Origin: Phascolarctos cinereus
Lineage: Eukaryota; Chordata; Mammalia; Diprotodontia; Phascolarctidae
Reading direction: 5' to 3'
DNA length: 64,000 bases
NCBI RefSeq assembly: GCF_002099425.1
Contig: NW_018343953.1
Location: 5,654,001 to 5,718,000 of the forward strand
Translations under genes and position numbers: made by a program
In this document: piece by piece, positions 10,633 through 23,514 of the stretch
Numbering within the stretch: the stretch's first letter is position 1
Layout of the letters: every line of letters starts with the position of its first letter
The notes under the pieces: model-generated
The model's input: the letters and a program-made list of their open reading frames with translations, nothing else
Databases searched by the model: none
What the model was told of the DNA's origin: nothing

Positions 10633-13600
10633 TATTATTAGATCTTCCAAGAAATCTTCTGCGATACTGAAGTATGTATGATAGAACATATGTTTAAATA
10701 TCTTTAGGGCAGTATTTTGTTCCACAGAATCAAATGCCCTGAGACTTCCTAGAGCCAAGATGGCAGAGTAAGCAATAGATTGCTGTCTCTTTTCCATTCT
10801 CATTCCCAAACACTTGTAAAGCAACACCCCAGAGCAGATCCTGGAATAGTGGGGCCAGTAGAAAGACAAAGTAGAGCAGTCTTTTGATCCAGGAGACGTA
10901 GAGGATCAGCAAATAAGGTCCATATAACTCAGGTAAAAAAAGAGAACAGTCTAGGACAGGAAACATCCTAGCAAACCCATAACAGGCTACATCTCAACAA
11001 ACTAGTGGGAGATCTTGAGCCCCAGAGCAATGGAACAGGCAAATACCAACACCAGGATCCCCCACATGCCTTAGCACAAACAGGGGAACGAACAGACTCC
11101 ACCTCAGAGAATCACTACATGCACTGGCTCAGCACTTAGAAGCAGACATCTTCCAGCAGCAGCCCTCCCTGTGCTTTAGCACAGCCCTCCCCATATTTCA
11201 GTGCACCTTTAGGTGGGCAGGGGTCTTCCAGCAGCTGGATTTTCCCATGCCTTGTCACAGGCCTGTGACAAAGAAAAACCCCACCCAGCCCTAGCACACA
11301 CCAGACAACACTACTAGGATACCAGCTCAGCAGCAGGAAGAAGCCAGACCTCTACAGTGCCCAGAGGCCAGCACCTGAAGCTCCAGGGAACAAAGCTAGT
11401 TACCACACCCCTGGACCACAGCACAAGAAGTTTGGAACAGTGCCCCTTGTATTCCAGAAGGAGAAATCAACTTTAAAAGCCAGGAAATAGGCAAAAAAAG
11501 ATGAGCAAAAACCAAAAATGAACACTGACCATAGGCTATTTTTATAGGGACAGGGAAGATCAAAGCACAAACTCAGAAGAGGACCACATTGTCAATATGC
11601 CTACATCTGAAACCTCAAAGGGGCATATGAACTAGTTTCAAGCCCAAAAAGCCTTCTTGGAAGAGCTCAGGAAATATTTTAAAAGTCAAATAAGAGAGAT
11701 AAAAGAAAAATTGGGAAAAGAAATAAGAGATATAAAAGAAAGAGTCAACAGCTTGGAAAAGGAAGGACAAAAATTGAATGCAGAAAACAATTCCTTAAAA
11801 AAAATATAATTGGCCAAATGGAGAAAAAAATCCATTGAAGAAAACAATTCCTTAAAAAGTAGAACTGGCCAAAGAGAAAAGGAGGTACAAAAACTCACTG
11901 AAAAGAAGAACTCCTTAAAAAGTAGAATTTGCCAAAGGGAAAAGGAGCTACAGAAGCTAACTGAAGAAAACAATTCCTTAAAAATTAGAATTAGATAAGT
12001 GGAAGCTAATGATTTTATGATACAGCAAGAATCAGTTGTATAAAATAAAAAAAAGAAAAAATAGAAGCAAATATAAAATACCTCCTTAGAAAAATAACTG
12101 ACCAGGAAAATACATTCAGGAGAGATAATTTAAGAATTATTGGTCTACATGAAAGCAATAATCAGAAAAAGAGCCTGGGTAGCATCTTTGAAGAAATTAT
12201 AAAGGAAAATTGTCCTGACATCCTGGAACAAGAAGATAAAATAGTCATTGTGAGAATCCACCAACCACATCCTGAAACACACTCCAAAATCAAAATGCCA
12301 AGCAATATCATAGCCAAATTCCAGAATTACAAAGACTAGGAGAAAATGCTGCAAGAAGCCAAAAAGAAACAATTTAAATACTGTGTAACCACAGTCAGGA
12401 TTATGTAGGACTTACCAATTTCTACATTAAAGGATCACAGGGTCTGGAATATGATATTTCAGAAGGCAAAGGAGCTTGGATTACAACTAAGAATCAACTA
12501 TGCAGCAAAAAAAAATGAATATAATCTTTTTGGGGAAAGACAGACATTCAATGATGTAGGAGACTTTTGATCATTCCTGACTAAAAAAAAAAAACAGAAG
12601 TGAACAGAAAATTTGATCTTCAAATACAAGACTTAAGAGAAACATAAAAAGAAAACAGGAAAGAAAAAAAATGTATGTCATTCAATAATGTTAAACTGTT
12701 TACATCCATACACAGGAAGATGATACTTGCAACTCTTTAGAAACGTATCTTTAATATGGCATTTAGAAGGGGTATAGATAGACAGAAGGTGTGGGAATAA
12801 GTTGAAATTGATGTCATGATAAAAATAATTAATTAATTAAAGGAGAAAATTGAAATGGGAGAAGAGGAAAGGAGGAGGCAGAATAGGGTAAACTACATCA
12901 CAGCAAGAGGTGCAAAGACTCTTTACTTTAGAGGGAAAGAAGGGAGAGGGCTGAGCATTGTTTGAACCTTACTGTCATCAGATTTGGCTCAAAGAGGTAA
13001 TAACATGCACATTCAGTTGGTTATAGAAAAATATCACACTCTAAAGGAAAGTAAAAGGAGAAAGGGTAAAGAAAAAGGAAGGGGGTAGATATAAGGCAGG
13101 GAATAAAGGAGGAAAGAGAAGGGGGCTGATAGAAGGAAGGGAAGATTAAGGGAGGTGGTAGTCAGAAGTAAAACACTGGTGAAGAGGGAAAGGGAAAGGA
13201 GAGAGAAAAGCATAAATGGGGGTATGGGATGGAGAGAAAGACATAGTAGTCATAGCTATGAATGTGAATGGGATGAACTCTCCCATAAAACAGAAGCAGA
13301 GAGCAGAATGGATTAAAAACTATAATCCCACAATATGTTGTTTACAAGAAATACATTTGAAGAATAGTGGTACACACAGAGTAAAGGCAAAAAGCTGGAG
13401 CAGAAATTATTAGTCAGCTAAAGTAAAAAAGCAGGGGTAGCAGTCCTGATATCTGACAAAGCAAAAACAAAAAGTAGATCTAATTGAAAGAGATGAAGGA
13501 AATTACATCATGCTAAAAGGTACAATAGAAAACGAAGTAATAGCAATACTAAACATATGCATCAAGTGGATGCTGTAGCATTCAAATTCATAGAGAAGTT

Positions 13601-14311
13601 AAGGAAGTTACAGGAAGAAGCAGACAGAAATGTTATACTAGTGGGGGATCACAACCTCCCCCTCTCTGAACTAGATAAATCTAACCACAAAATAAACAAG
13701 AAAGAAGTTAAGGAGGTGAAAAGAATTTTGGAAAAGTTAGATATTGTAGAATTCTGAAGAAAAATGAATGGGAATAGAAAGAAATATACCTTGTTCTCAG
13801 TGGTATATTTCATGTCCAAAAAAAAAAAATGACAATGTTTTACGGCATAAAAACCTCTCTATAAATGCAGGAAGGCAGAAATATTAAATGCATCCTTTTC
13901 AGATCATGATGCAATAAAAATTTCATGTAATACATGGAAAGACACTAAAAATTAATTGGAAATTAAATAATCTAATCAGAAAGAATGAGTGGGTCAAACT
14001 ACAAATTATAGAAGCAATCAATAACTTCCTGCCAGAAAATGACAATAATGAGATAGCATACCAACACTTGTGGGATGCAGCCAAAGTGGTTCTTAGTGGA
14101 AATTTTTTTTGTCTCTCAATGCTTACATGAATAAAACAAACAAACAAACAAACAAAAAGACATCAATGAATTGGGCATGTAGTTGAAAAAATCTAGAAAA
14201 AGAACCAATTAAAAATCTTCAATTAAATACCAAATTAGAAATTCTAAAAATCAAAGGAGATACTAATAAAATTGAAATTAAGAAAACTATTGAACTAATA
14301 AATAAAACTAT

Positions 14312-17272
14312 GGGGGGTGGAGCCAAGATGGCACAGTAAAAGCAGTGACTTGCTTGAGCTGTCCCCCAAACTCCTCCAAATACCTGTAAAAAATGACTTT
14401 AAAAAATTCTAGAGCAACAGAACCCATAAAAAGACAGTGAAATAAATTTCCAGTCTAAGACAACCTGGATGGTTGACGGGAAAGGTCTGTTGTGCCAGGC
14501 TGGGAGAGGAGCACAGTTCAGCATGGGCAGCACAGTTCAGCATGGTCAGGACAGGCAAAGACAGGGCCCAAGCAAACATGGAGCAGGCCTCAGGGAACTG
14601 AATCACTGGCAGCCGTGGTGGTTTCCAGACTTCTCAATACACAAATGTCAAAAACAACTTAGAAGGTCAGTAAGAAAGTCTGTTGGAACCGGGTGAGAGA
14701 GGAGCGAGGTCTGGCCCAAGCCTCAGGGAAGTGGCTGCAGTGGCAGCTGCTTCTGTAGCTCTCAGCCCACAGACAGTGGAAGGATTGAGTGGCTGATCAG
14801 ACAGGGATTGCAGAGATCTCTTTGCTGGTGCTGAGACAAGATTCTCTTGCTTTGCCCATGCTTGGATCAGGGGCTCAGTCCTGGGTGGTAGTCCTGGGGC
14901 AAGGAGAAGCACTGGTGTGGCAGAACTTGTAGAAGCAGTGGAGAGAGAAACCTTCTCCCAGTTCAAAGGCATAAAAGACTGCTTGTGGTCACTCGTAGAA
15001 CAGAGCAGAGGCCAGGAAATGAATAAACACCTCTCATTTGATCATACTACCTTGGAAGCACGGAAAACTTACAGGCCCCTAGAAGTATGTCTAAAAAGAG
15101 CTGCACAAAATCCCTGAGGCTTGGGACAGTACACCTTCTACACTAAAAGGAGAGCCCTACCTTAACAAAGAGTTTAAAAGTCAAGTAATTGGCTGGGAAC
15201 ATGATTAAACAGTGGGAAAAAAACCTCACACTATAGAATTTTACTTTGGTGACAAAGAAGATCAAAACATAAAAGCAGAAGATGACAACAAAGTCAAAGC
15301 TTCTACATCCAAAGCCTCCAAGAAACATATAAATTGGTCTCAGGCTATGGAATAGCTTACGAAGGATTTTGAAAAGCAGGTAAGAGAATTAGGGTAAAAA
15401 TTGGGAAGAGAAATGAGAATGGTGCAATAAAATTATGAAAAATGAGTCAATAGCTTGCTAAAGGAGAGCCAAAAAATACTGAAGAAAATAACACCTTAAA
15501 AAACAGACCAGCACAAATGGCAAAAGAGGTCCAAAAAGACAATGAGGAGAAGAATGCCTTAAAAAGCAGACTTTGCTAAATGGAAAAGGAGGGCCAAAAG
15601 CCCATTGGAAGAAAAATAATTCCTTAAAAATTAGAATGGAGCAAATGGAAGCTAATGACTCTATGAGAAATCAAGAAATTATAAAAGAAAATCAAAGGAA
15701 GAAAAAAAAATAGAAGACAATGTGAAATATCTCCTTGGAAAAGCAACTGACCTGGAAAATAGATCCAAGAAAGATAATTTTAAAATTATTGGACTAAAAA
15801 AAAAAGAAAAAGAAAAATTATTGGACTGCCTGAAAGCCATGATCAAAAAAAAAAAAGAACCTAAACATCATCTTTCATGAAATTATGAAGGAAAACTGCC
15901 CTGATATTCTAGAAGCAGAGGGTAAAATAGAAATTGAAAGAATCCACCAATCACCTCCAGAAAAGAGATTCCAAAATGAAAACTCTCAGAAATATTATAG
16001 CCAAATTCCAGAGTTTCTAGGTAAAGGAAAAAAAATATTGCAAGCAGCCAGAAAGAAACAATTCAAGCATTGTAGAAACACAATCAGGATAACACAAGAT
16101 TTAGCACCTTCTACCTTAAGGGATTGGAAGACTTGGAATATGACATTCTGGAGGTCAAAGGATCTAGGAGGATTAAAACCAAGAATCACCTACCCAGCAA
16201 AATTGAGTAAAATCCTTCAGGGGAAAAATGAACATTCAATGGAATAGAGGACTTTCAAGCATTCTTGATAAAAAGACCAAAGCTGAATAGAAAATTTGAT
16301 TTTCAGATACAAGACTCAATACAAGACTACATACATACATACATACACATATATATGTATATATGTGTGTATACATATATGTATATGAATACATATATAT
16401 ACATACATATATGTATACACACACACACACACATACAGAAGGCACAGGGTGAGTTGAACATGAAGGGATGATACCTTAAAAATACAATTAAGGGATGGAG
16501 AAGATTGTACTGGAAGGAGGAGAAAGAAAGAGGTAGAATGGGGTAAATTATCTCACATAAAAGAGGCAAGAAAAAGCTTTTACAGTGTAGGGGAAGAGGG
16601 AGGAGGTGAGAGGGAATGAGAAATTCTTCCTCTCATCAGATTTGGCTTGAGGAGGGAATAACATACGCACTCAATTTGGTATGTAAATCTATCTTACCCT
16701 ACAGGAAAATAGGGGAGAAGGAGACAAGATGGGGGTGATAGAAAGGAGAGCAGATTGGTATAGGGGGTAATCAGAGGTAAGTATTTTTGAGGGAGGACAG
16801 CATCAAAGGAAAGAATAGAATAAATGGGGGGGGATAGGATGCAGGTAAATATAGTTAGTCTTCCACAGTATGACTATTATGGAAATGTTTTGCATGACTA
16901 CACATGTTTAACCTACATTGAATTCTCAATAAGGGTGGGTGGGGAGGGAGGAAGGGAAAGAATTTGGAACTCAAAGTTTTAAAAATGAATGATAAAAACT
17001 GTTTTTACATGCAACTGGGAAATAACATATGCAGGCAATGGGGTATAGAAATCTATTCTGCCCTATTGGAAAATAGAAGAGGAAGGGGATCAGAGAAAGG
17101 GGGAGTGATAGAAGGGAGGGCAGATTGGGGAAAGGGGTATTCAGAATGCATGCAGTCTTGGGTTAGGGGGAGGTGAGAGATGGGGAGAAAATTTGGATAT
17201 CAAAATCTTGTGGAAGTGAATTAATTAATAAAAATTTTTTAAAAGACAAAGTCAAATAAATAAATAAAACTA
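14312..17272 (+). mobile_element. Complete HAL1-type (ORF1-only) element nested in the L1
   Basis: It starts GGGGGGTGGAGCCAAGATGG and carries a 5' UTR and an ORF1 region (about 15200-16250; EIERIHQSPPEKR, TYPAKLSKILQG). It then goes straight through the purine-rich inter-ORF region to a short 3' end with no ORF2. A perfect 15-bp target duplication, AATAAATAAAACTAT, flanks it at 14297-14311 and 17258-17272. The host L1 ORF2 resumes right after. Half-L1 elements of this kind are known in mammals. A TACATA microsatellite (16326-16435) has grown inside. ORF1 is broken by several stops and frameshifts. Confidence 0.85.
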
Positions 17273-18346
17273 TTCTAGTTTTATAAAAAAAACAAAATCA
17301 ATAAACCTTTGGTTAATTTGATTTTAAAAAGAAGAAGAATAAAACCAAATTGCCAGTATCAAAAATGAAAAGGGTGAATTCACCACCAGATATAAGGAAA
17401 TTAAAACAACAATTAGGAGCTATTATGCCCAACTGTATGCCAAAAAATCTGACAATCTAAGTGAAATGGATGAATATTTACAAAAATATAAACTGCCCAG
17501 ATTAACAGAAGAGGAAATATAATACTTAAATAACCTCATTTCAGAAAAATAAATTAAACCTTCCATGAACTCCCTAAGAAAAAAATCTCTAGGGACAAAT
17601 GAGTTTACAAGTGAATTCTATCAAACATTTAAAAAATGATTAATTCAATACTATATGAACTATTTGAAGGAATAGGCAAAAAAGAAGTCCTACCAAATTC
17701 TTTTTATGATACAAACATTGTGCTGATATGTAAACTAGAAAGAGCCAAAACAGAAAAAAAAATATAGACCAATTCCCTTAACGAATATAGATGCAAAAAT
17801 TTTAAATAAAATATTAGCAAAGAAATTACAGCCACTTATCATGATGATAATACATGATAACAGGGTGGAATTTATGCCAAGAACACAGGGCTGGTTCAAT
17901 ATTAGGAAATCTATCAGCATAATTGACTATATCAATAAAAATAATTAACAGAAATCATATGATAATTTCAATAGATGAAAAAAAAAAGCTTTTAACTAAA
18001 TACAATATCCCATTAGATATCACTGGAAACCATAGGAATAAATGAAGTTTTCCTTAAAATGATAAGTAACATCTATCTGAAATCATCAACAAGCTTTATA
18101 TGTAATGGAGATAAGCTAGAAGCATTTCCAAAAAGATCTGGGTGAAACAATGTTACACATTATCACCACTCTTATTCAACATTGTACCTGAAATATTACC
18201 TTTAGCTCAAAGAGAATAAAAAGAAATTGAAAGAATTATGATAGGAAACAAAGAAACAAAACTATAACTCTTTGCGGATGGTGTGATGGTATACTTAGAA
18301 AATTCTAGAGAATCAACTAAAAAACTACTTGAAATAATTAGCTACT

Positions 18347-18494
18347 GGGACAGGAGGTGGTGTAATGGATAGAGCACTGACCCTGGAGTCAGGGGGACCT
18401 GAGTTCAAATCGGGCCTCAGACACAAAATGCTTAATAACTGTGTGACTCTGGGCAAGTCACTTAGCCCCAGTTGCCTCACACACACACAAAAAG
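18347..18494 (+). mobile_element. tRNA-headed CORE-type SINE inside the L1 ORF2
   Basis: GGATAGAGCACTGACCCTGG, GAGTTCAAATCGGGCCTCAG and GGGCAAGTCACTTAGCCCC mark the SINE. It ends in a short CA/A tail. Near-identical flanks GAAATAATTAGCT and GAAATAGTTAACC are the target duplication, slightly diverged. Confidence 0.85.
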
Positions 18495-20494
18495 AAATAG
18501 TTAACCACTTAAGCAAAGTTGCTGGATATAAAATCAGTTCTCATAATTCATCAACATTTTTATACATTACTAACAAATCCCAGCAGCAAGATACAGAAAG
18601 AGAAATTCTATTTAAAGTAACAGTAGAAAATTTAAAATATTTGGGCTTCTTCCTGCCAAGAAAAACAAATACAAACACTTTTTACACAAATAGTCATATC
18701 TAAATAATTGGAAAAATATCACTTGGTCATGGGCTGGCCTTGCCAATACAATAGAAATGATAATTCTACCTTAATTATTTTACTTATTTGGTGTCATACT
18801 TATCAAACTACCAAAAATTATTTTATAGAGGTAGAAAAATAATAACAAAATTCACCTGGAAGAACAAAAGATCCAGAATATCAAGGGAACTAATGAAAGG
18901 AAATGCAAGGGAAGGTAGCCTAGTTGTACCAGACCTAAAAGTGTATTATAAATCAGTAATCATCAATACTATTTGGTACTAGCTAAGAAATAGGGTGTTC
19001 AATAAGCAGAATAGTTTAGTTACACAAAACACAATAGTCAATGACTACAGTAATCTATTGTCTGATAAACCCAAAGATCCCAGTTTACAGGATAAAAACT
19101 CACTATATAACAAAAAAAATGATGGAAAACCTGGGAAATGGTATGGCAGAAACCAGCATAGACCGACATCTTACACTGTGTACCCAGATAATGTCAAAAT
19201 GGTTTAGAGATATAGGGTGAAACTATAAGCAAATTAGGAAAGCAAGGAATGGTTTGCCTTTCAGATCTATGGAGAATGGAAGGATTTACGGCCCAGCAAG
19301 AGATAGAGAACATTATGAAATGCAAAATGAATAATTTTGATGATCTCAAATTGAAAAATTTTGTACAAATAAAGCCAATGCAACCAAGATTAGAAGAAAA
19401 GTAGAAAATTGGGAAAGAATTTTTGCAATCAGTCTCTCTGATAAGGGCCTCATTTCTAAAATATATAGAGAATTGAGTCAATTTTATAAGAATACAAGTC
19501 ATTCCCCAATTGATAAATGGTCCAAGGATATGAACAGGTAGTTTTCTGATGAAGAAATTAAAGCTATCTATAGTCAAATGAAAAATACTCTAAATCATCA
19601 TTGATTAGAGAAATACAAATTGAAACATCTCTAAGGTACCACATTATACCTATCAGATTGGCTAACATGACAAAACAGGAAAATGTTAAATGTTGGAGAA
19701 GATGTGGGAAAATTGGAACACTAATGTATTGTTGGTGGAGTTGTGAACTGATCCAACCACTCTGGAGAGCAATTTGAAACTATGCCCAAAGAGCTATAAA
19801 ATTGTGCATACCTTTTGACCCAGCAATACCACTTCTAGGTCTGTATCCCAAAGGTCATAAGAATGGGAAAAAGGACCCACATGTACAGAAATATTTCTAG
19901 CAACCCTTTTTGTGTTGGCCAAGAATTGGAAATTGAGGGGATGTCCATCAATTGGGGAATGAATGTAATGGAATACTATCGCCCCATGAGAAATGACAAA
20001 CAGGTGGACTCCAGAAAAAACCTGGAAAGACTTATATGAACTGATGCTGAGTGAAGTAGGCAGAAGCAGGAGAACATTGTATACAGCAACAGCAACATTG
20101 CGCAATAACTAATTTTGACAGACTTTCCCCTTGTTAGCAATGTAAAGATCTAAGACAACTCCAAAGACTCACGGTGGAAAATGGTATCCACATTCAGAAA
20201 AAGAACTATGGAATCTGAATGCAGATCAAAGCATACTATTTGCTCTCTCTTTTAATTATTTATTCATTTGTTTCTTCTTTCTCGTGGTTCTTCCCATTGG
20301 TTCCAATTCTTCTTTTTAATGTGACTAATACAAAAAATGTTTAATATGAACATATATGTAAAGCTTATGTCAGATTGCATGCTTATTTGGGGTGGGGAAG
20401 GGGAAGAAGCGGGAGAAAATTTGGAACTCGAAATTTTATGAAAGTGAATCTTGAAAAACAAAAGTAAATTCATTAATATTAAAAAAAATAAAGA

Positions 20495-21010
20495 GAGTTC
20501 AGATCTGATTCATCTAGAAGAGGACAAAAGAGATCCAGAAAGACTATTTCTGCCTGAGGAAAGCATGACATATGGCTGCTCCCACAGGTTAATAGTTCCT
20601 TCTATGTACAGATCATATTAAGAGACAAACTTACCTCTCAAGGAGAATTTATATACACTAACTTTACAAGGACATGATAAAGTTGATGGTCTCACCCATT
20701 GTTATAAAAAGTTTTCATTGTTTTTGGAAAAGAGACTCCTACAATTTTCTCTTATAGATTATCCCATTCCTGACATCTTAGCTCAAATAGACTTCTTCAA
20801 CAATTTAAAAAGTAATTGGTCCTCTCCTGTTCTTTGCTGCCTTGGAAAAGCTAATGTTTCCCATTCTGATAACAAATCCTGCAACTCACATGCTAAATAT
20901 TCTCCTAGTACTTTTTTTCTCCCTTTTCTCCAAGTTTGGTTTTTTTCCTTTTCTACTCAAATGACCAAAGTTTGAATGCCAACTCTGCCACTTATTAGCT
21001 CTCTAAATAA
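20495..21010 (+). repeat. Block C1: inverted copy of the defensin 5' flank
   Basis: Read on the plus strand this stretch aligns with the reverse complement of about 42590-42080. Shared landmarks are a TTCATCTAG motif, GAGGAAAGCATGA, CCCACAGGT, a stretch ending TTTATCATGT, and TTTGCTG followed by the CATTCTGATGACAAAT region. In the intact gene the matching block lies 0.7-1.2 kb upstream of exon 1. Here it lies about 0.9-1.4 kb upstream of the decayed exon 2, on the same relative strand. It abuts the 3' end of the large L1. A frame at 20718-20975 is open but not shared with the other copy. Confidence 0.6.
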
Positions 21011-21939
21011 ATAGGTCATACTGACTAGCTGGGGGACATTTAATTAGTTAATGAAAATATGATAAAAAATGTGAACTGTGGTTAGCTGGCAAACATTCTC
21101 ATATAGGTTCATTTGGGACTCCAGATTGTTTTTGTGACTCAGTCAGAGTCACCTAAAGTCACAAAAAATATCAATTTGAGCACAATCTTAGCCCACTTGT
21201 TTACCTGTAGGTTCCAGAATTTGTAGGAACATGTATGGATCCAATAATCTGGTCTGAAAATACAAAGTGCTGGCTCTGAGTATTTCTCCATGCCTTATTC
21301 ACTCATCACTAGGAGAAAGAGGAAAAGGAATGGGATGGCTTAGCTGACACTCACCCTTAAAGGTGATGCTGATGCCATTAGGGATGCTGAGAGGGGATGA
21401 AGACAGGCTCAGTCATCCTGCCATCATCAATAGAATGTGGGATGGTAAATGAGTGCTACAGGTGCACTTCACCTAAAGGTCAGATAGAATAGTAGTCCCC
21501 TGAATAAGGTTTAGAACTAAGTCTCCTTCATATTTGCTTCTTGAAATGCCTTTCTCCCTTCTCTTCCAGGAGGCTACTAGGGCTAAGCAGGTGTTTCTAT
21601 CTGAAAAAAAATGTTAAATAGAAGACGCGTGATTAGTTCAAGTGTGATGGTTCCCATAGATAATTAAATTAAGGTTCAAATAGGTTGATATGTTTTTTAC
21701 AAGGTCACAAAGCAAAAAAAAAATAGTCTTTCTGAGATTGGAATCTAGTTGTCTTATTTCTAAGTCCTGGATTATTACCAACAATTTGTTGAAATAATAA
21801 TTTTTAAAAATCAAATTAAGTAATGTTATATGCAGGGCTAAACCTTCTGAATTATCATGCAGAATACAAAATAGCATTTCTTTTTACATGTGGCTAAAAA
21901 TAAAGATTTATGAAATACTGTTTTTCTTCTTTCCATTAG

Positions 21940-22078
21940 TTTTTGTGAAGTAGCTGATACTTGCACACGTCACATAAGGAGTGGGACCTATTCTTTGGCA
22001 CCACGTCAAAAATCTGATAAAGTTATAGGTATCTACTGTAACAAAAGCCAAGTGCTAAATATACAGATAGGAAGTTAA
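21940..22078 (+). pseudogene. Decayed beta-defensin exon 2, all conserved cysteines lost
   Basis: A strong acceptor (TTTTTCTTCTTTCCATTAG, ending at 21939) is followed by an open frame from 21941 to a TAA at 22076-22078. From Asp-Thr onward it aligns without gaps to exon 2 of the intact gene. The places of C1, C2, C3 and C4 are Arg, Tyr, Arg and Tyr at identical spacing. The Gly two residues before C2, the Pro before C3 and the Gly two before C4 are kept (SGTY, APR, IGIY). The CC pair is also gone. One base before the first codon, instead of two, would put the exon out of phase with a normal defensin exon 1. No signal-peptide exon is found upstream. It is best read as a pseudogene; a cysteine-free derived peptide is a remote alternative. 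Confidence 0.6.
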
Positions 22079-22314
22079 AAAGATAAACAGGAAATCATGG
22101 TGCATCAGAACTCAGAGGTATGGAAGGGCAAGAGAGTAGAAGATGGGCAGAGTTGAAATCCACGGAATATTTATTACTCTTATTTTAGTAAATTAAACCC
22201 TATTTGGAAAGTATGAATTCTAAGGCAGAAATAACTCCTGGAACTTTGTACGTTTGGAGAGGTGAAATGTCTATATCACAAGCTGTAATCAAGAATTTAC
22301 ATTCCCTCATATGG

Positions 22315-22560
22315 AGGAGAGGCAGTATGGCACATTGGATAGAAGATTCACATTGAAGTCATGGATGACCAGGAGTCAGTTCCCAACTCTAACACATACT
22401 AGCTGTGAAACCCTGGATAAGCTCCAAACTTTTCAACTCTCTAGGCAGTATTTTAAGACTTGAAGTTGTAGATAAAGTACAAACCTGCAATGATAGAGGG
22501 AGTCACCTGGGTGTTCTCTTTATTGATGAAATCCCAGCTGTAGTCCTTCTCCCTACCTTA
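22315..22560 (+). mobile_element. MAR-type marsupial SINE
   Basis: A head like GGCAGTATGGCACATTGGAT, a diverged body, and the characteristic long tail (ACTTGAAGTTGTAGATAAAG, GAGTCACCTGGGTGTTC, GATGAAATCCCAGCTGTAG). It is diverged. Confidence 0.65.
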
Positions 22561-22984
22561 ACACTTAATCCAGGTCCAAAATTTCATGTTGTATATGTTT
22601 CCTTTACTGATAGATTACAGTCCCTACACAACCAGGTACATATTCTTTAAGAGCTGCTCTGATCAAAACAATTCATCTCCTGTTGGCTAATCCTATAACA
22701 GTGAGCATCTCTGTCTTAAACTAGGCTGATCCACATGAGTAGATATACAACTCATCCCTAGGCTTGTACTCAAAGCCTTAGTTTCTCAGTAGGAAATTCC
22801 AAAGTTTTAAAGCTCTGCTTATAAAACCTTCAAAACCCAGAGTTATCTCTATACTACAATGAGTTATCAGAGCAGAAATAAAGTAGAGAGCATTATTGAA
22901 AAAAGTAGGAAAAAGCAGAGAAAAAGACCCTTTCTTGTACATGAATGAATCAGTGTAAAACTGTTCAATAAGATCTTGGCAAAA

Positions 22985-23400
22985 AAGATGATAATAACAC
23001 ATTTTGAAAATAATTCACCACTACCAAGTTGGATTTAAATCAGGGATACAAAGATGGTTCAACATTAACAAAACAATTTTAACATTTGAGTAATTATAAA
23101 AACAACTAAAACTACACAGCCATATGAGTAAACCCAGAAAAGCCTTTTTAAAATTCAGCATTTATGTATATTTAAAGCATATGCATTGAAAACTCTTTCT
23201 AATGTGACAAAAATATATGTCTCTAAACAAAACTGGCATCATCTGTAATAATAAAATACTTGAAGCTTTTTCTCAAAGTACATAGATAAAATGGAGATGT
23301 CCTCTCTTGTGGTTCTAGAAGTGCTTGTTCTAGCAAGAGACAAGAAAGATAATTAAAATGTATAAATGTTGGCGCTAGATACAAAATTATCTCTGTGTGC
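22985..23400 (+). mobile_element. Old L1 ORF2 fragment
   Basis: CCAAGTTGGATTTAAATCAG followed by GATGGTTCAACATTA is the L1 reverse-transcriptase region (GFxPGIQGWFNI-like). The decay is heavy. It resembles the scrap at 3400-3540 and, in reverse, 30800-31040. Confidence 0.65.
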
Positions 23401-23514
23401 ACATATCATGATGGTTTGCTTGGAGAACCTAATATAAGTAGCTAAGGAAATAAGGTAATAATAACAATAACAGTAATAATAATAATAAAAGCTAGAACTT
23501 GAACAGTGCCTATC

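Larger units (their letters stand above)
10744..20490 (+). mobile_element. Nearly full-length L1 (LINE-1), interrupted
   Basis: The 5' end resembles the marsupial L1 start (GAGCCAAGATGGCAGAGTAA at about 10750). ORF1-type coiled-coil sequence with repeated KEKEVQKLTEENNSLK-like units spans about 11500-12540. ORF2 begins near 13250 with the endonuclease motif NVNGMNSPIKQK and ICCLQEIHLK. Reverse-transcriptase and C-terminal parts follow at 17273-19600, with fragments such as NYQKLFYRGRK and the W-CRRCGKIGT-like zinc knuckle region near 19700. The 3' UTR ends A-rich near 20490. A HAL1 (14312-17272) and a SINE (18347-18494) lie inside. Several stops and frameshifts break both ORFs. Without the insertions it would be about 6.6 kb. 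Confidence 0.85.

Noticed and set aside
15885-16247. A 120-codon plus-strand frame
   Set aside because: It is ORF1 sequence of the nested HAL1.
18347-18494. tRNA-like box A/B sequence considered as a tRNA gene
   Set aside because: It is the head of a SINE with target duplications. The same holds for the other SINE heads in the window.
20718-20975. An 85-codon frame in block C1
   Set aside because: The inverted partner block C2 does not keep the frame, so it is not a shared coding exon.
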